Source: JBBDJB01 sp040880125
GTDB taxonomy: Bacteria; Planctomycetota; Planctomycetia; Pirellulales; JBBDJB01
Reading direction: 5' to 3'
Assembly: GCA_040880125.1 (NCBI GenBank)
Contig: JBBDJB010000052.1
Location: 1-64,000 of the forward strand
DNA length: 64,000 nt
Below are positions 43,314 to 52,236 of this stretch, in pieces; position 1 is the stretch's first letter; each line of letters opens with the position of its first letter. Both the position numbers and the translations under genes were made by a program. Under the pieces are notes generated by a model. That model did no database searches, was not told the origin of the DNA, and saw only the letters and a list, made by a program, of their open reading frames with translations.

Positions 43314-44765
43314 GTGTTACGAGGAGCGCATAACCTTCGCTTGCGATCCGGAATGGAGCCGTCGCGCCGCGAGTTTCTAGCCACCGCCGGCGGAGGCCTG
43401 GGGATGCTGGCCGCCAGCGCGCTGTTGGCCGGTGATCGGGCGGTGATCGGTAGCGAAGCGGCGGACAGCCCACTGGCGCCGAAGGCGGCGCACTTCGAGT
43501 CGCGGGCCAAGTCAGTGATTTGGCTGTTCATGCACGGCGGTCCGAGCCACGTCGATCTGTTCGATCCCAAGCCGGACCTGGCCAAGTACGCCGGCCAACC
43601 GCTGCCGGAAAGCTTCGGCCGCGTGATGACGCGGCGCGACGTGGCGAAGAATGCGCTGCTCGGGCCGGTGCGACCGTTCCGGCCCCGCGGGGAGTCGGGC
43701 ATCGAGATCAGCGATTTTCTGCCGCACATCGCCGGCTGCGCGGACGACCTATGCGTGATCCGCGGCATGCACGGCGACAGCGTCAACCATCCGCAGTCCG
43801 TGTATCAGATGAACACGGGCAATATCCTGATGGGACAGCCGAGCGTCGGCAGTTGGGTCGCCTACGGGCTGGGGAGCGAAAACCGCAACATGCCGGCGTT
43901 CGTGGTGCTGCCCGACCCGGGCGGCGGCATTAAAGGCGGCCCACCCGCCTGGGGCAGCGGCTTTCTACCCGCGGTGTATCAAGGCACGACCATGCGGCCC
44001 GGCGAAGCGCCGATATTGAACCTCGCGCCGCAGCGGCAGATCGGCTCGGTGCAGCAGAGGCGCACGCTCGACCTGGTGCAATCGCTCAACCGGCGGCACT
44101 TCGACCAGCGCGATCAGAACGACGAATTGGCGGCGCGAATTTCCGCGTATGAGTTGGCGTTCCGCATGCAGGCCAGCGCACCGGAGCTGGTCGACATCCG
44201 ACGCGAGACCGGCGAGACTCTGGCGCTGTATGGCATCGATCAAGACGAGACTCGGGAGTTTGGCACGCGGTGCCTGCTTGCGCGGCGGATGGTCGAGCGC
44301 GGTGTGCGGTTCGTACAACTTTACTCCGGCGACACCAACGGCTGGGACGCGCACTCGGACGTCGACAAGAATCACAGCACTTACTGCGGGCGGACCGACA
44401 AGCCGGTGGCGGGCCTCTTGGCCGATCTGAAGCGGCGGGGGCTTTTGAATGAGACGCTTGTCATCTGGGGCGGCGAGTTCGGCCGCATGCCAATGAGCGA
44501 GCAAGGCACCGGCCGAGATCACAACCCTTGGGGATACACCATCTGGATGGCCGGCGCCGGCGTGCGTCCGGGCATGACCTATGGCGCTACCGATGAGGTC
44601 GGCCTGCGCGCCGCCAGCGAAAAGGTACACGTCCGGGATCTGCACGCGACGATCCTCTGTCTGCTGGGCCTCGATCACACGATGCTCACGTACTTCCACA
44701 ACGGGTTGGAGCAGCGGCTCACCGGCCCCCAAGAAGCCCACATCGTGGACGCGGTTCTGGCATGA
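43314..44765 (+). CDS. DUF1501 domain-containing protein, Tat-exported
   Basis: A 483-residue protein of a sulfatase-like fold family that is abundant in Planctomycetes. The GTG at 43314 follows GAGAGG by five bases; an ATG at 43353 is the alternative. A twin-arginine signal (SRREFLATAGGGLGMLAASALLAG) precedes the domain, which contains VIWLFMHGGPSHVDLFDPKPDL near its start, HGDSVNHPQSVYQMNTG, and GRDHNPWGYTIWMAGAGVRPG near its end. DUF1501 genes usually pair with PSD1 genes, as here, where the next gene follows directly. The biochemical role is not established; a periplasmic role in polysaccharide breakdown is often proposed. Confidence 0.92.
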   Translation: MLRGAHNLRLRSGMEPSRREFLATAGGGLGMLAASALLAGDRAVIGSEAADSPLAPKAAHFESRAKSVIWLFMHGGPSHVDLFDPKPDLAKYAGQPLPESFGRVMTRRDVAKNALLGPVRPFRPRGESGIEISDFLPHIAGCADDLCVIRGMHGDSVNHPQSVYQMNTGNILMGQPSVGSWVAYGLGSENRNMPAFVVLPDPGGGIKGGPPAWGSGFLPAVYQGTTMRPGEAPILNLAPQRQIGSVQQRRTLDLVQSLNRRHFDQRDQNDELAARISAYELAFRMQASAPELVDIRRETGETLALYGIDQDETREFGTRCLLARRMVERGVRFVQLYSGDTNGWDAHSDVDKNHSTYCGRTDKPVAGLLADLKRRGLLNETLVIWGGEFGRMPMSEQGTGRDHNPWGYTIWMAGAGVRPGMTYGATDEVGLRAASEKVHVRDLHATILCLLGLDHTMLTYFHNGLEQRLTGPQEAHIVDAVLA

Positions 44766-44820
44766 AGCACGTTGCAGTTCCAATGACCCGTCCCTTGGAG
44801 AGGAGGCCACCTCTTGCTAC

Positions 44821-44946
44821 CTCTCCCTTCCAGGGAGAGGGCCGGGGAGAGGGTGTAGTTGAACTCGCGAGAGTTCGGCCGAGTTCATGTGCATCTGAAT
44901 TCTTGCCAGTTCAGCTACGAGCACAGACAGGAATGTCTTTGCCACC
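44821..44946 (+). repeat. Composite palindromic repeat, copy B
   Basis: The three modules in the same order and orientation as copy A: M1 (44821-44853), M2 (44855-44918, arms starting GTAGTTG and ending CAGCTAC) and M3 (44921-44946). It lies between the DUF1501 stop and the PSD1 gene. The M3 module contains GGAATG, whose ATG (44933) is in frame with PSD1 and is its most likely start. Confidence 0.8.
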
Positions 44947-46930
44947 GCTGGCGCGAGTGGTTGTCGCACTGGTTGCGTTCGCAGTATTGGTACTCACCCG
45001 AGCCGCGGCGCTGCATGCCGAGGAATCCGCCGGCGCGATCGCGGAAAAGCCGATTACCGACGCCGACCGCGATCATTGGGCATTCCGCCCACTGACTAGA
45101 CCGGCCGTGCCGCAAGTCAATGATCCTCAATGGCCGCGCAATGCGATCGATGCGTTCATCCTGGCACGGCTGGAAGAAAAGAATCTCGCTCCGCTGCCGG
45201 AGGCCGATCGGGTGACGCTGATCCGGCGGCTCTCAATCGATCTGGTTGGGCTGCCGCCGACCCCTGAGCAAGTCGACGCGTTCGTCTCCGATGCTTCGTC
45301 CGACGCTTACGAGCGGCTGGTGGATCGGCTGCTCGACTCGCCCGGCTACGGGGAGCGTTGGGCGCAGCACTGGCTCGATTTGGCCCGCTTTGCCGAGACC
45401 GACGGCTTCGAGCACGACAAGGTCCGCGCCGACGTGTGGCGATATCGCGATTGGGTCATCGCCGCGCTGAACGCCGACATGCCGTACGACCGCTTCGTGC
45501 AGATGCAGCTTGCCGGCGACGAGTTGCGGCCGGACGATCCGGAGGCTCGCGCCGCCACGGCGTTCTGCCTGAGCGGGCCCGATATGCCGGACATCAATTC
45601 GCAGATCGAGCGGAAGAGCAACCTGTTGGACGAGATGACCTCGACCGTCGGGGCGGTGTTTCTCGGACTACAAGTCGGCTGCGCGAAGTGCCACGACCAC
45701 AAGTACGACCCGATCAGTCAGGCCGACTTCTATCGCATGCGGGCGGTTTTCGCCAACGCGGTGCATGTGAAGGCGAACCAGTCGGTCTTCGCGCTGGAGG
45801 AGAAGTCGGTCGACGCCCCGGCCAGCCACCTGCTCATCCGCGGCGACTGGCAGAACAAAGGCCCGGAGGTGGAGCCAGCCTTTCCGCGGATCGCCAATCC
45901 CTGGGACGCGTCGATTCCGGAGGCTGCGGCCGGCGCCGCCACGACAGGCCGGCGTATTGCTTTGGCCCGTTGGCTCACGCGGCCCGATCATCCGCTGGCG
46001 ATGCGGGTGATTGCGAATCGGCTGTGGCAGTATCACTTCGGCCAAGGGCTGAGCCGGTCGCCGAGCGACTTCGGTGTGATGGGCCAGGCGCCGTCGCATC
46101 CGCAGCTATTGGACTGGCTGGCGACGGAACTGCCGCGGCAAGAGTTTTCAATCAAGGCGATGCACCGGCTGATCCTCACTTCGGCAACGTACCGGTTGGC
46201 CAGCCGCCCCGATCAGTCCGGCTGGACCGAAGCGCAGAGGGCGGACGCCCGTGCGCGATGGGAGTGGGCGGAAGAGATCGACCCGACGAATGAGTATCTC
46301 GCCCGAGCGCCAATGCAGCGATTGGCAGGCGAAGTGATCCGCGATGCGATGCTGTTGGCCGCCGATCGTTTGAATCGGGAACCTGGAGGTCCGGGGGTGC
46401 GGCCGCCGCTGCCGGAGGAGTTGGTCGGCACGCTGCTAAAAGATCAATGGCAGGTGAGCCCCGCCGAGGCAGACCATCTGCGGCGAAGTGTTTATGTCTT
46501 TGCTCGGCGCAACCTGCGCTATCCGTTGTTCGAGGCTTTTGATCGCCCGGACGCCAACGCGAGCTGCCCGCGGCGGAATCAATCGACGACGGCGCCGCAA
46601 GCGCTGTGGATGCTCAATGCGACCGAGTCGCTCGAGACGGCGAAGCACCTGGCCGGGCGCGTGCTCGAAGGGTCCGCTTCCGATCGGGAGGAACAGGTGC
46701 AGGCGTGTTTTCGGCGGCTGTTTTCGCGGACTCCCACTCCCGAAGAGCTTGCCGACGCCCGCAGCTTCTTGGAGCAGCAGCAGGCGCTTCTGGAGTCGCA
46801 AGACCGGCAGGCGAATCAACTGGCAATGCCGCCGAGTTGCCCGCCAGAAGTGCGGCCGGAAGCCGCCGCCGCGCTGGTCGATCTGTGTTTGGCGCTGCTG
46901 AACACCAGCGAGTTCATCTACATGGACTAG
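44933..46930 (+). CDS. PSD1 protein (DUF1549 and DUF1553 domains)
   Basis: A 665-residue exported planctomycete protein. The ATG at 44933 lies inside an M3 repeat with ACAGGA in front, and gives a signal sequence at once (LARVVVALVAFAVLVLTRAAALHA). The frame is open back to 44762, but that part is translated repeat. A GTG at 44957 is another option. DUF1549 covers about residues 50-270 (RLSIDLVGLPPTPEQVDAF, WAQHWLDLARFAETDGFEHDK, CAKCHDHKYDPIS). DUF1553 covers the C-terminal half (RWLTRPDHPLAMRVIANRLWQYHFGQGL, LILTSATYRLAS). No N-terminal cytochrome domain is present. It forms the usual pair with the DUF1501 gene. Confidence 0.9.
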   Translation: MSLPPLARVVVALVAFAVLVLTRAAALHAEESAGAIAEKPITDADRDHWAFRPLTRPAVPQVNDPQWPRNAIDAFILARLEEKNLAPLPEADRVTLIRRLSIDLVGLPPTPEQVDAFVSDASSDAYERLVDRLLDSPGYGERWAQHWLDLARFAETDGFEHDKVRADVWRYRDWVIAALNADMPYDRFVQMQLAGDELRPDDPEARAATAFCLSGPDMPDINSQIERKSNLLDEMTSTVGAVFLGLQVGCAKCHDHKYDPISQADFYRMRAVFANAVHVKANQSVFALEEKSVDAPASHLLIRGDWQNKGPEVEPAFPRIANPWDASIPEAAAGAATTGRRIALARWLTRPDHPLAMRVIANRLWQYHFGQGLSRSPSDFGVMGQAPSHPQLLDWLATELPRQEFSIKAMHRLILTSATYRLASRPDQSGWTEAQRADARARWEWAEEIDPTNEYLARAPMQRLAGEVIRDAMLLAADRLNREPGGPGVRPPLPEELVGTLLKDQWQVSPAEADHLRRSVYVFARRNLRYPLFEAFDRPDANASCPRRNQSTTAPQALWMLNATESLETAKHLAGRVLEGSASDREEQVQACFRRLFSRTPTPEELADARSFLEQQQALLESQDRQANQLAMPPSCPPEVRPEAAAALVDLCLALLNTSEFIYMD

Positions 46931-47157
46931 CGGCCGCCGTAGCCAAACATACCGATTGCGCCACATCTGCCGGCGGGGCGCTCGCCCCACCGTATTGCGT
47001 GCGGTCCCAGCCGGGCTGTCGGGCGGAAAATGTCGCTCGTTTCGCCGCTTCACCCGCCTCCGCTGACCTACTCATTGTAGTGGCGGAAGGCGGTGATGGA
47101 TCCGTCCGGGCAATCCTTCTCACACTGCGCTGGCGGCGCACGAGTTTTGGCATTCAC

Positions 47158-49671
47158 ATGGCGAACATCCTGCTAACTTGGGAGGCCGGAACAGGGCTGG
47201 GGCACCTGGTCAACCTCAAGCCTTTTGCCTGGCACCTCGCGCAGCGCGGGCATCGAGTTTTCGCCGCCCTGCAAGACATGTCGCGGGCGCCGAGCATTTT
47301 TCAGGGTGCGCCGGTCGAGTTCCTGCAGGCGCCGATTCGCGTGCGTTACGGCAACGATCAGATACGCGTGCCGCAGACGTTCGCCCAGATCCTGCACAAC
47401 CTGTCGTTCAGCGAGTCGCGCGAATTGCAGGCACTGACTGGCGCGTGGCGGCACCTGTTCAATTATGTGCGGCCGGATCTGATCGTGATGAATCACAGCC
47501 CGACCGCATTGTTAGCGAGCTGCGGCTTGAAGGCAAAGCGAGTGCTGGTCGGCACCGGCTTTTATTCGCCCCCGCGCGTGTCGCCGCTGCCGAACCTGCG
47601 GCCCGGCCTGCCGGTGGAGCCGGAGCAACTGCTGACCGAGGAGCAGGAGCTGTTGGATCGCGTAAATCCGCTTCTGTCGAGTTGGGGGCAGCCGCCGCTG
47701 ACGAAGCTCGCCGACCTTTATGCGCAGGTCGATGTCGATTACCTGGCCACGTTTCCGGAACTCGACCACTACCCGGAGCGCGAGTGCGGCAACTACATCG
47801 GTGCGTGGCCGGGCGGTGTGGGTAAGCCGCCGGCCTGGCCTCGCGGTGACGGGCCGCGGATTTATGCCTATCTGAAGCAGTTTCCAGGCATCGAGGCGGT
47901 GCTCGCCATGCTGGCCGATTCCGGACGACCGGCGCTGGTGCACGTCGACGGCATCGACCCGCGGCTTCAGGAGCGCTTCCGATCGAACTTGCTGCGGATT
48001 GAGGACCAACCGGTGGAGTTGGGCCGCGTGGCTCATCAGTGCGAACTGGCGGTGCTGCACGGCAATCACGGCACCACGGCCGCCATGATGCTGGCCGGCA
48101 CGCCGACCTTGCAGTTGCCGCTATACCTGGAGCAGTCGCTGTTGGCCGCCGCGGTGGCACGGATGGGCGCGGGGCTATCCGCCTCTGCCAAGGACACCAG
48201 CGCGATCGCCCAGGGATTGGACGCGATGCTCGCCGACAACCGCTATCGCCAGTCCGCACGGCACTTCGCCCGACGGTACGCGAACTTCAATGCCGAATCG
48301 CAGATCGATCTGGTGATGTCGCAGATCGAGGACCTGCTCGCCGGGCGGGAGTCGACCTTTACGCCGCGGGTGGAGCCACGGGTCGCCCTGGACGAGTTGC
48401 AGTTGGTCGAACCCCGCATGCTGGTGCACCCCAAGCGTTTCGACTTAATGGCCAAGCATCTGTATGCGCGGCACCGCGCCATGGGAGTCCGCTGCAATTG
48501 GGCTCGAGATCTCTATCGTGAACATTTGAAGATAACCAGCGAGCATGGTCAGACCGCTCCGGGCTGGGAATCGCCGCAAGATCGCCAGGCTCGCTTTGAT
48601 CGAATGCTCGACGCGATCGCACTTCATGGCTACGACACGGTGCATCCCCCGGTCACCGTGGGTAGCGATGGCGCGTTGATCGACGGAGCGCACCGCGTAG
48701 CCGCCTGTTTGGCGCACGAGAAGCCGGTCCCGTGCGAGCTGTACCAGCAGCCGGGGCCGGACTTCAGCGCCGGATGGATGCGCCGCGCCGAAGGTAAAGC
48801 TGCCACGGGGCTGCCCACCTGGTGTGGCGATCCGATGGCCCTCGAATACTGCCGCCTGCGGCAGGACGTTCAGATCGTGGTGCTGCTGCCTGCAGTGGAT
48901 GTGGACGATAACCTCGTCGAACGACTGCTGAGTGAACAGGGTGCCATCGTTTACAGCAAGCGGGCGTTGCTCTCGCCGCGAGGGCTGGCGAATCTGCTGA
49001 CCCACTGGCGTCTGCTCCAGAAGGGTGCGTCCGTAAAACGTCGCAGCCCGGATGCTTCGCAAAAGCCGATCATCCGCCCGCTGCGCGTGTATCTCTTTCA
49101 AGGCCGGACGGCCAATGCGGCCAACCGGTTTCGAAAGGCGGCCGAGTTGAAGTTGGGCGTAGCGCCCGAGGTGGTTTTGATCCCGCCGACCCCGGAGCAG
49201 ACGTGCCGCATGGCGGAGCTAACCCTGTCGGACCGCAGCATCGATCGGCTCAACCACGCGCTGCCGGTCGATACGGTGAACCTGCCCGCGGTGCTGCGAG
49301 GCCTGACACAGCACATCGACGGCCACGGACTGGACCGCGAGCGATACTGCTTGGGAGGCGCACTGGCGCTGTCGGCGTTTGGCATCGGTCTGCCGGGCAA
49401 GCTGGAAGTCCTCTGCCGCGGACAGGATGTACCGGCCGGCGGTGACGACGCGGTCGTATTTCAAACCGACACGATCGGCAATTACGGCAAAGCGATCGAC
49501 GAGATCCTGTTCGATCCGCGAAATCATTTCTACGCCTACGGGCTGAAATTCGCCGCCTGGCCGGTGGTGTCGCACTTGCTGCGCGCATTTGGGCTGCCGA
49601 CGGACGTTGCTCAACTGGCCGAAATGGACGCGGAGTCGATCTTGCGTATGGAAGCGTCTTCGGTCGGCTGA
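47158..49671 (+). CDS. Glycosyltransferase (GT-B) fused to a ParB/Srx-like domain and an unrecognised C-terminal domain
   Basis: An 837-residue protein. Residues 1 to about 400 look like a GT-B glycosyltransferase of the UDP-glycosyltransferase/MGT type: an N-terminal ILLTWEAGTGLGHLVNLKPFA and a donor-site HGNHGT at 301-306 followed by GTPTLQLPLYLEQ. After a helical linker, residues of about 480-540 hold a ParB/sulfiredoxin-like motif (VTVGSDGALIDGAHRVAAC, key residues D509, H512, R513). The rest is unfamiliar; YCLGGALALSAFG (730-742) and NHFYAYGLKFAAWPVV recall nucleotidyltransferase-like capsule proteins, but the acidic pair is not convincing. The ATG at 47158 is chosen because the upstream frame overlaps PSD1. 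A role in surface glycan synthesis is inferred. Confidence 0.75.
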   Translation: MANILLTWEAGTGLGHLVNLKPFAWHLAQRGHRVFAALQDMSRAPSIFQGAPVEFLQAPIRVRYGNDQIRVPQTFAQILHNLSFSESRELQALTGAWRHLFNYVRPDLIVMNHSPTALLASCGLKAKRVLVGTGFYSPPRVSPLPNLRPGLPVEPEQLLTEEQELLDRVNPLLSSWGQPPLTKLADLYAQVDVDYLATFPELDHYPERECGNYIGAWPGGVGKPPAWPRGDGPRIYAYLKQFPGIEAVLAMLADSGRPALVHVDGIDPRLQERFRSNLLRIEDQPVELGRVAHQCELAVLHGNHGTTAAMMLAGTPTLQLPLYLEQSLLAAAVARMGAGLSASAKDTSAIAQGLDAMLADNRYRQSARHFARRYANFNAESQIDLVMSQIEDLLAGRESTFTPRVEPRVALDELQLVEPRMLVHPKRFDLMAKHLYARHRAMGVRCNWARDLYREHLKITSEHGQTAPGWESPQDRQARFDRMLDAIALHGYDTVHPPVTVGSDGALIDGAHRVAACLAHEKPVPCELYQQPGPDFSAGWMRRAEGKAATGLPTWCGDPMALEYCRLRQDVQIVVLLPAVDVDDNLVERLLSEQGAIVYSKRALLSPRGLANLLTHWRLLQKGASVKRRSPDASQKPIIRPLRVYLFQGRTANAANRFRKAAELKLGVAPEVVLIPPTPEQTCRMAELTLSDRSIDRLNHALPVDTVNLPAVLRGLTQHIDGHGLDRERYCLGGALALSAFGIGLPGKLEVLCRGQDVPAGGDDAVVFQTDTIGNYGKAIDEILFDPRNHFYAYGLKFAAWPVVSHLLRAFGLPTDVAQLAEMDAESILRMEASSVG

Positions 49672-49857
49672 GTCGCGTCGTCTTCTCCATCTGGCGAGAT
49701 CTCTCTTCGGCGCGATGGCTTGCCGGACAGTGTTGCGCGGCACGACGTCGGGGGTGCGAAAGCTTGCCCGCTGCGATACACTCGGGACCGGTATGGGGTT
49801 TTCGGAGTGGCGGCGGCCGAGCGTGGCTTCGGCGCACGGGCGGTTGAGGAGGTGCAG

Positions 49858-50745
49858 TTGACGAGCGATTCGCAGCCGCATACCGGACTTCGCACGGTCG
49901 TGCTTACGATGCTGGCCCTAGTGGCGTTCGCCGCCAATTCGATCCTCTGCCGCATGGCGCTGGGAGACGCCGCGATCGACGCGCCGAGCTTTACGCTGGT
50001 GCGGCTGGCCTCCGGCGCCGCCACGCTGGCCTGCATCCTCGCCGCCGTCGGCGGCTGGCGGAAGCAAGTGACGTCCGGAAGCTGGTCGTCGGCCGCTATG
50101 CTGTTTCTCTATGCGGCGGCGTTCTCATTCGCCTACCTGAGCCTGAGCGCAGGCACGGGGGCGTTAATACTCTTCGGCGCGGTGCAAGTGACGATGATCC
50201 TGGGGGCGATTCGGGCGGGCCACTTTCCGAGCGTGCTGGAATGGGTCGGGCTGGTCGCGGCGATGGCGGGGCTGGTTTACCTGGTCTCGCCCGGGCTGAC
50301 CTCGCCGCCCTTGGTCGGGGCGGGCCTGATGGCCGTGGCCGGTTGCGCCTGGGGCGTTTATTCCCTGCGGGGGCGCGGGACACTCGATCCCTTGGCCGAC
50401 ACCGCCGGCAATTTTCTGCGCTCGCTACCGCTGGCGGTCGCGCTGAGCGTCGCCGCCAGCTTTGCTATGTATCGCGTTTCCTGGCGGGGCCTCCTGCTGG
50501 CCGTCCTGTCGGGAGCACTGGCCTCCGGCGTAGGCTATGTGCTGTGGTATGCGGCACTTCGCGGCCTGACCGCGACGCGGGCGGCTATTGTCCAGTTGTC
50601 CGTGCCCCTGCTGGCGGCCGTGGGTGGGATATTGTTTCTCTCCGAGCGGATCTCGTTCCGCCTGACTATGGCCTCCGTGCTGGTGCTGGGAGGAATCGCC
50701 ATCGCCGTAGCGTCTCGCCGGCGAGACATTGGGCCGAAGCGCTAA
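49858..50745 (+). CDS. EamA/DMT family transporter
   Basis: A 295-residue inner-membrane transporter of the drug/metabolite superfamily. About ten hydrophobic helices in two EamA repeats are visible (VLTMLALVAFAANSILCRMA opens the first; VGAGLMAVAGCAWGVYSLRGRG opens the second). The helix 9-10 region reads AAIVQLSVPLLAAVGGILFLSERIS, a typical EamA end. The start is TTG at 49858, five bases after GAGGAGGTG; the ATG at 49720 would add 46 residues that fit no family. Substrate is unknown. Confidence 0.88.
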   Translation: MTSDSQPHTGLRTVVLTMLALVAFAANSILCRMALGDAAIDAPSFTLVRLASGAATLACILAAVGGWRKQVTSGSWSSAAMLFLYAAAFSFAYLSLSAGTGALILFGAVQVTMILGAIRAGHFPSVLEWVGLVAAMAGLVYLVSPGLTSPPLVGAGLMAVAGCAWGVYSLRGRGTLDPLADTAGNFLRSLPLAVALSVAASFAMYRVSWRGLLLAVLSGALASGVGYVLWYAALRGLTATRAAIVQLSVPLLAAVGGILFLSERISFRLTMASVLVLGGIAIAVASRRRDIGPKR

Positions 50746-50767
50746 GTGGCGGCCCGTTGGCGGACAC

Positions 50768-50889
50768 GGTGGCACAGACATTCCTGACTGTAGCTGGACT
50801 CGTGAGAGTTCAGCCGAAGCGAGGGGCCCGTCTGAATTCTCACGAATTCAGCTACCCCGCTCCCCGGCCCACTCCCTTACGGAGAGGGA
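50768..50889 (-). repeat. Composite palindromic repeat, copy C (inverted)
   Basis: The modules in reverse order relative to copies A and B: M3 (50768-50790, its outer arm cut short), M2 (50790-50855, GTAGCTG...CAGCTAC) and M1 (about 50856-50889, partly degraded). It lies 23 bases after the EamA stop. Confidence 0.75.
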
Positions 50890-50902
50890 ATTTGTGGGAC
50901 TG

Positions 50903-50943
50903 CGGCCGCGTTTGGCGGGCGATCTGGATCGGCCGTTTTTTTT
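50903..50943 (+). terminator. Possible terminator downstream of the EamA gene
   Basis: CGGCCG (50903-50908) can pair with CGGCCG (50930-50935) over a 21-base loop, followed by eight Ts. The stem is short for the loop, but the T-tract is the longest in the region and the position fits the end of the EamA transcript. Confidence 0.4.
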
Positions 50944-51160
50944 CGTGAACCTTTCCCCAGCCGACACGTCTATAGGGCATCCGCGGCCCGATTCGCTGGA
51001 AACGCGGCGAGTCAAGCCGGCTTGACCCGGCGGCAGCCGCAGACGATGCTGTGGATACGCGGCGATCGAAGGAACTGGCCAAGGAGGCCGGCGGACGCCG
51101 ATAGTTTTACGGGACTCTTTCTCGGGTACTCTCCAACCGCGCTTTGCGCAGGAGGGCGAC

Positions 51161-51454
51161 ATGCGTAATTCGATTCACACCACCACTACGGTTATTGGCG
51201 CTGTGCGCCGTATCGTCCGCGGTGTTGTCGTAGTCGATTACCACGCGCCCTCCGCTGCGAAACAAGCGCATTCTCCGTTCCGGGACCGGCAGGCATGCCT
51301 CGACCGGCGAGGCGCCACCGCGCTGAGCCGCTCGCAGAGCTTCGCCGGGCACGGCCGCGAAGTGCTACGGCGGACCAGTCCGGCGCTAGCGCTAGCCGCC
51401 GGTGTGTGGCGAGCCATGTGCGGCACGCCGCCCGCCTCCGTTCGCATGGGCTAA
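51161..51454 (+). CDS. Doubtful 97-residue ORF before the sigma factor gene
   Basis: The ATG follows a strong ribosome binding site (AGGAGGGCGAC). The N-terminus reads MRNSIHTTTTVIGAVRRIVRG, then a basic, low-complexity stretch rich in Arg and Ser. Codon third positions are less biased than in neighbouring genes, and no family is recognised. It could be a short leader peptide or spurious. It ends 171 bases before the ECF sigma factor gene. The rest of 50890-51625 holds a 16-base palindrome (51011-51026) and nothing else recognised. Confidence 0.25.
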   Translation: MRNSIHTTTTVIGAVRRIVRGVVVVDYHAPSAAKQAHSPFRDRQACLDRRGATALSRSQSFAGHGREVLRRTSPALALAAGVWRAMCGTPPASVRMG

Positions 51455-51625
51455 GCAGCCAAGTAGCTCTTAGCAACTGGCGACCAGTCAGCAGCGAACG
51501 AAGGCCCCCCTGGCGACTTTCGGCGGCAGGCGTTGCGCTTCGTGACGTCGACCCCCAATCGCCACCGCGCCGGATTTCCCCTTTCGGTGCGGCCGTCTGG
51601 AACGATTTTGTGTTGGAGAGAGTCC

Positions 51626-52204
51626 ATGCAGGCGATAGAGACACCTACCGAACTTTCATCCGCCCCCGTCGGGGAGTTGGTCGGCTTGGCGCGCGCCGGC
51701 GATCGCGGCGCGTTCGACCAGTTGGTCCGCCGGTTCGAAGGGGCGGTCTATGCCACGGCTTTACGTCGGCTGGGGAATCATGCCGAAGCCCAGGAGCTTT
51801 GCCAGGATGTGTTCCTCCAGGCATTGCGCAAGCTCGACCAATTAAACGCGCCAGAGGCTTTCGGCGGCTGGTTGCGGTCGATCGCGGTGCGGATGTCCAT
51901 CAATCGACAGATTCGGAAGGCGCCGCTGGTGACCGCGGAGCCAGAGACGTTCGACAGCCACTGCGTTGATCATCGCACGCCGCTGGTGCAGGCGCTGGAC
52001 AATGAGCGCTCGGCCCAGGTGCGTGCCGGGCTGACGCGCCTGCGGGAGTTGGACCGCCAGACGCTGGTGGCGTTTTACGTTCACGGCCAGACGCTGCGGG
52101 AAATGAGCGACTCGTTCGACTCGCCCGTCGGCACGATCAAGCGGCGCTTGCACGTGGCGAGAAAGCGCCTGGCGCGGGAGCTTGAGGCGGTGGTGGCGGT
52201 GTAG
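51626..52204 (+). CDS. ECF-type sigma-70 family RNA polymerase sigma factor
   Basis: A 192-residue alternative sigma factor. Region 2 (about residues 25-90) includes FDQLVRRFEGAVYATALRRLG and AEAQELCQDVFLQALRKL. Region 4 (about 130-185) includes LRELDRQTLVAFYVHGQTLREMSDSFDSPVGTIKRRLHVARKRL, with its helix-turn-helix. The ATG at 51626 follows GGAGAG; the open frame upstream is not needed. No anti-sigma factor is encoded next to it, since the following gene is convergent DUF423. A composite repeat begins 32 bases after the stop. Confidence 0.92.
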   Translation: MQAIETPTELSSAPVGELVGLARAGDRGAFDQLVRRFEGAVYATALRRLGNHAEAQELCQDVFLQALRKLDQLNAPEAFGGWLRSIAVRMSINRQIRKAPLVTAEPETFDSHCVDHRTPLVQALDNERSAQVRAGLTRLRELDRQTLVAFYVHGQTLREMSDSFDSPVGTIKRRLHVARKRLARELEAVVAV

Positions 52205-52236
52205 TGGTGGTGACAGTGACGCAGACGCCGCTGGAA

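Noticed and set aside
44762..44932. The 57-codon upstream extension of the PSD1 frame, which overlaps the DUF1501 stop as ATGA
   Set aside because: The ATGA overlap looks attractive, but the translated sequence is dispersed repeat, and a signal peptide starts only after 44933.
46606..47157. The 184-codon upstream extension of the glycosyltransferase frame
   Set aside because: It overlaps the end of the PSD1 gene and shows no family features; the ATG at 47158 starts a typical GT-B first strand.
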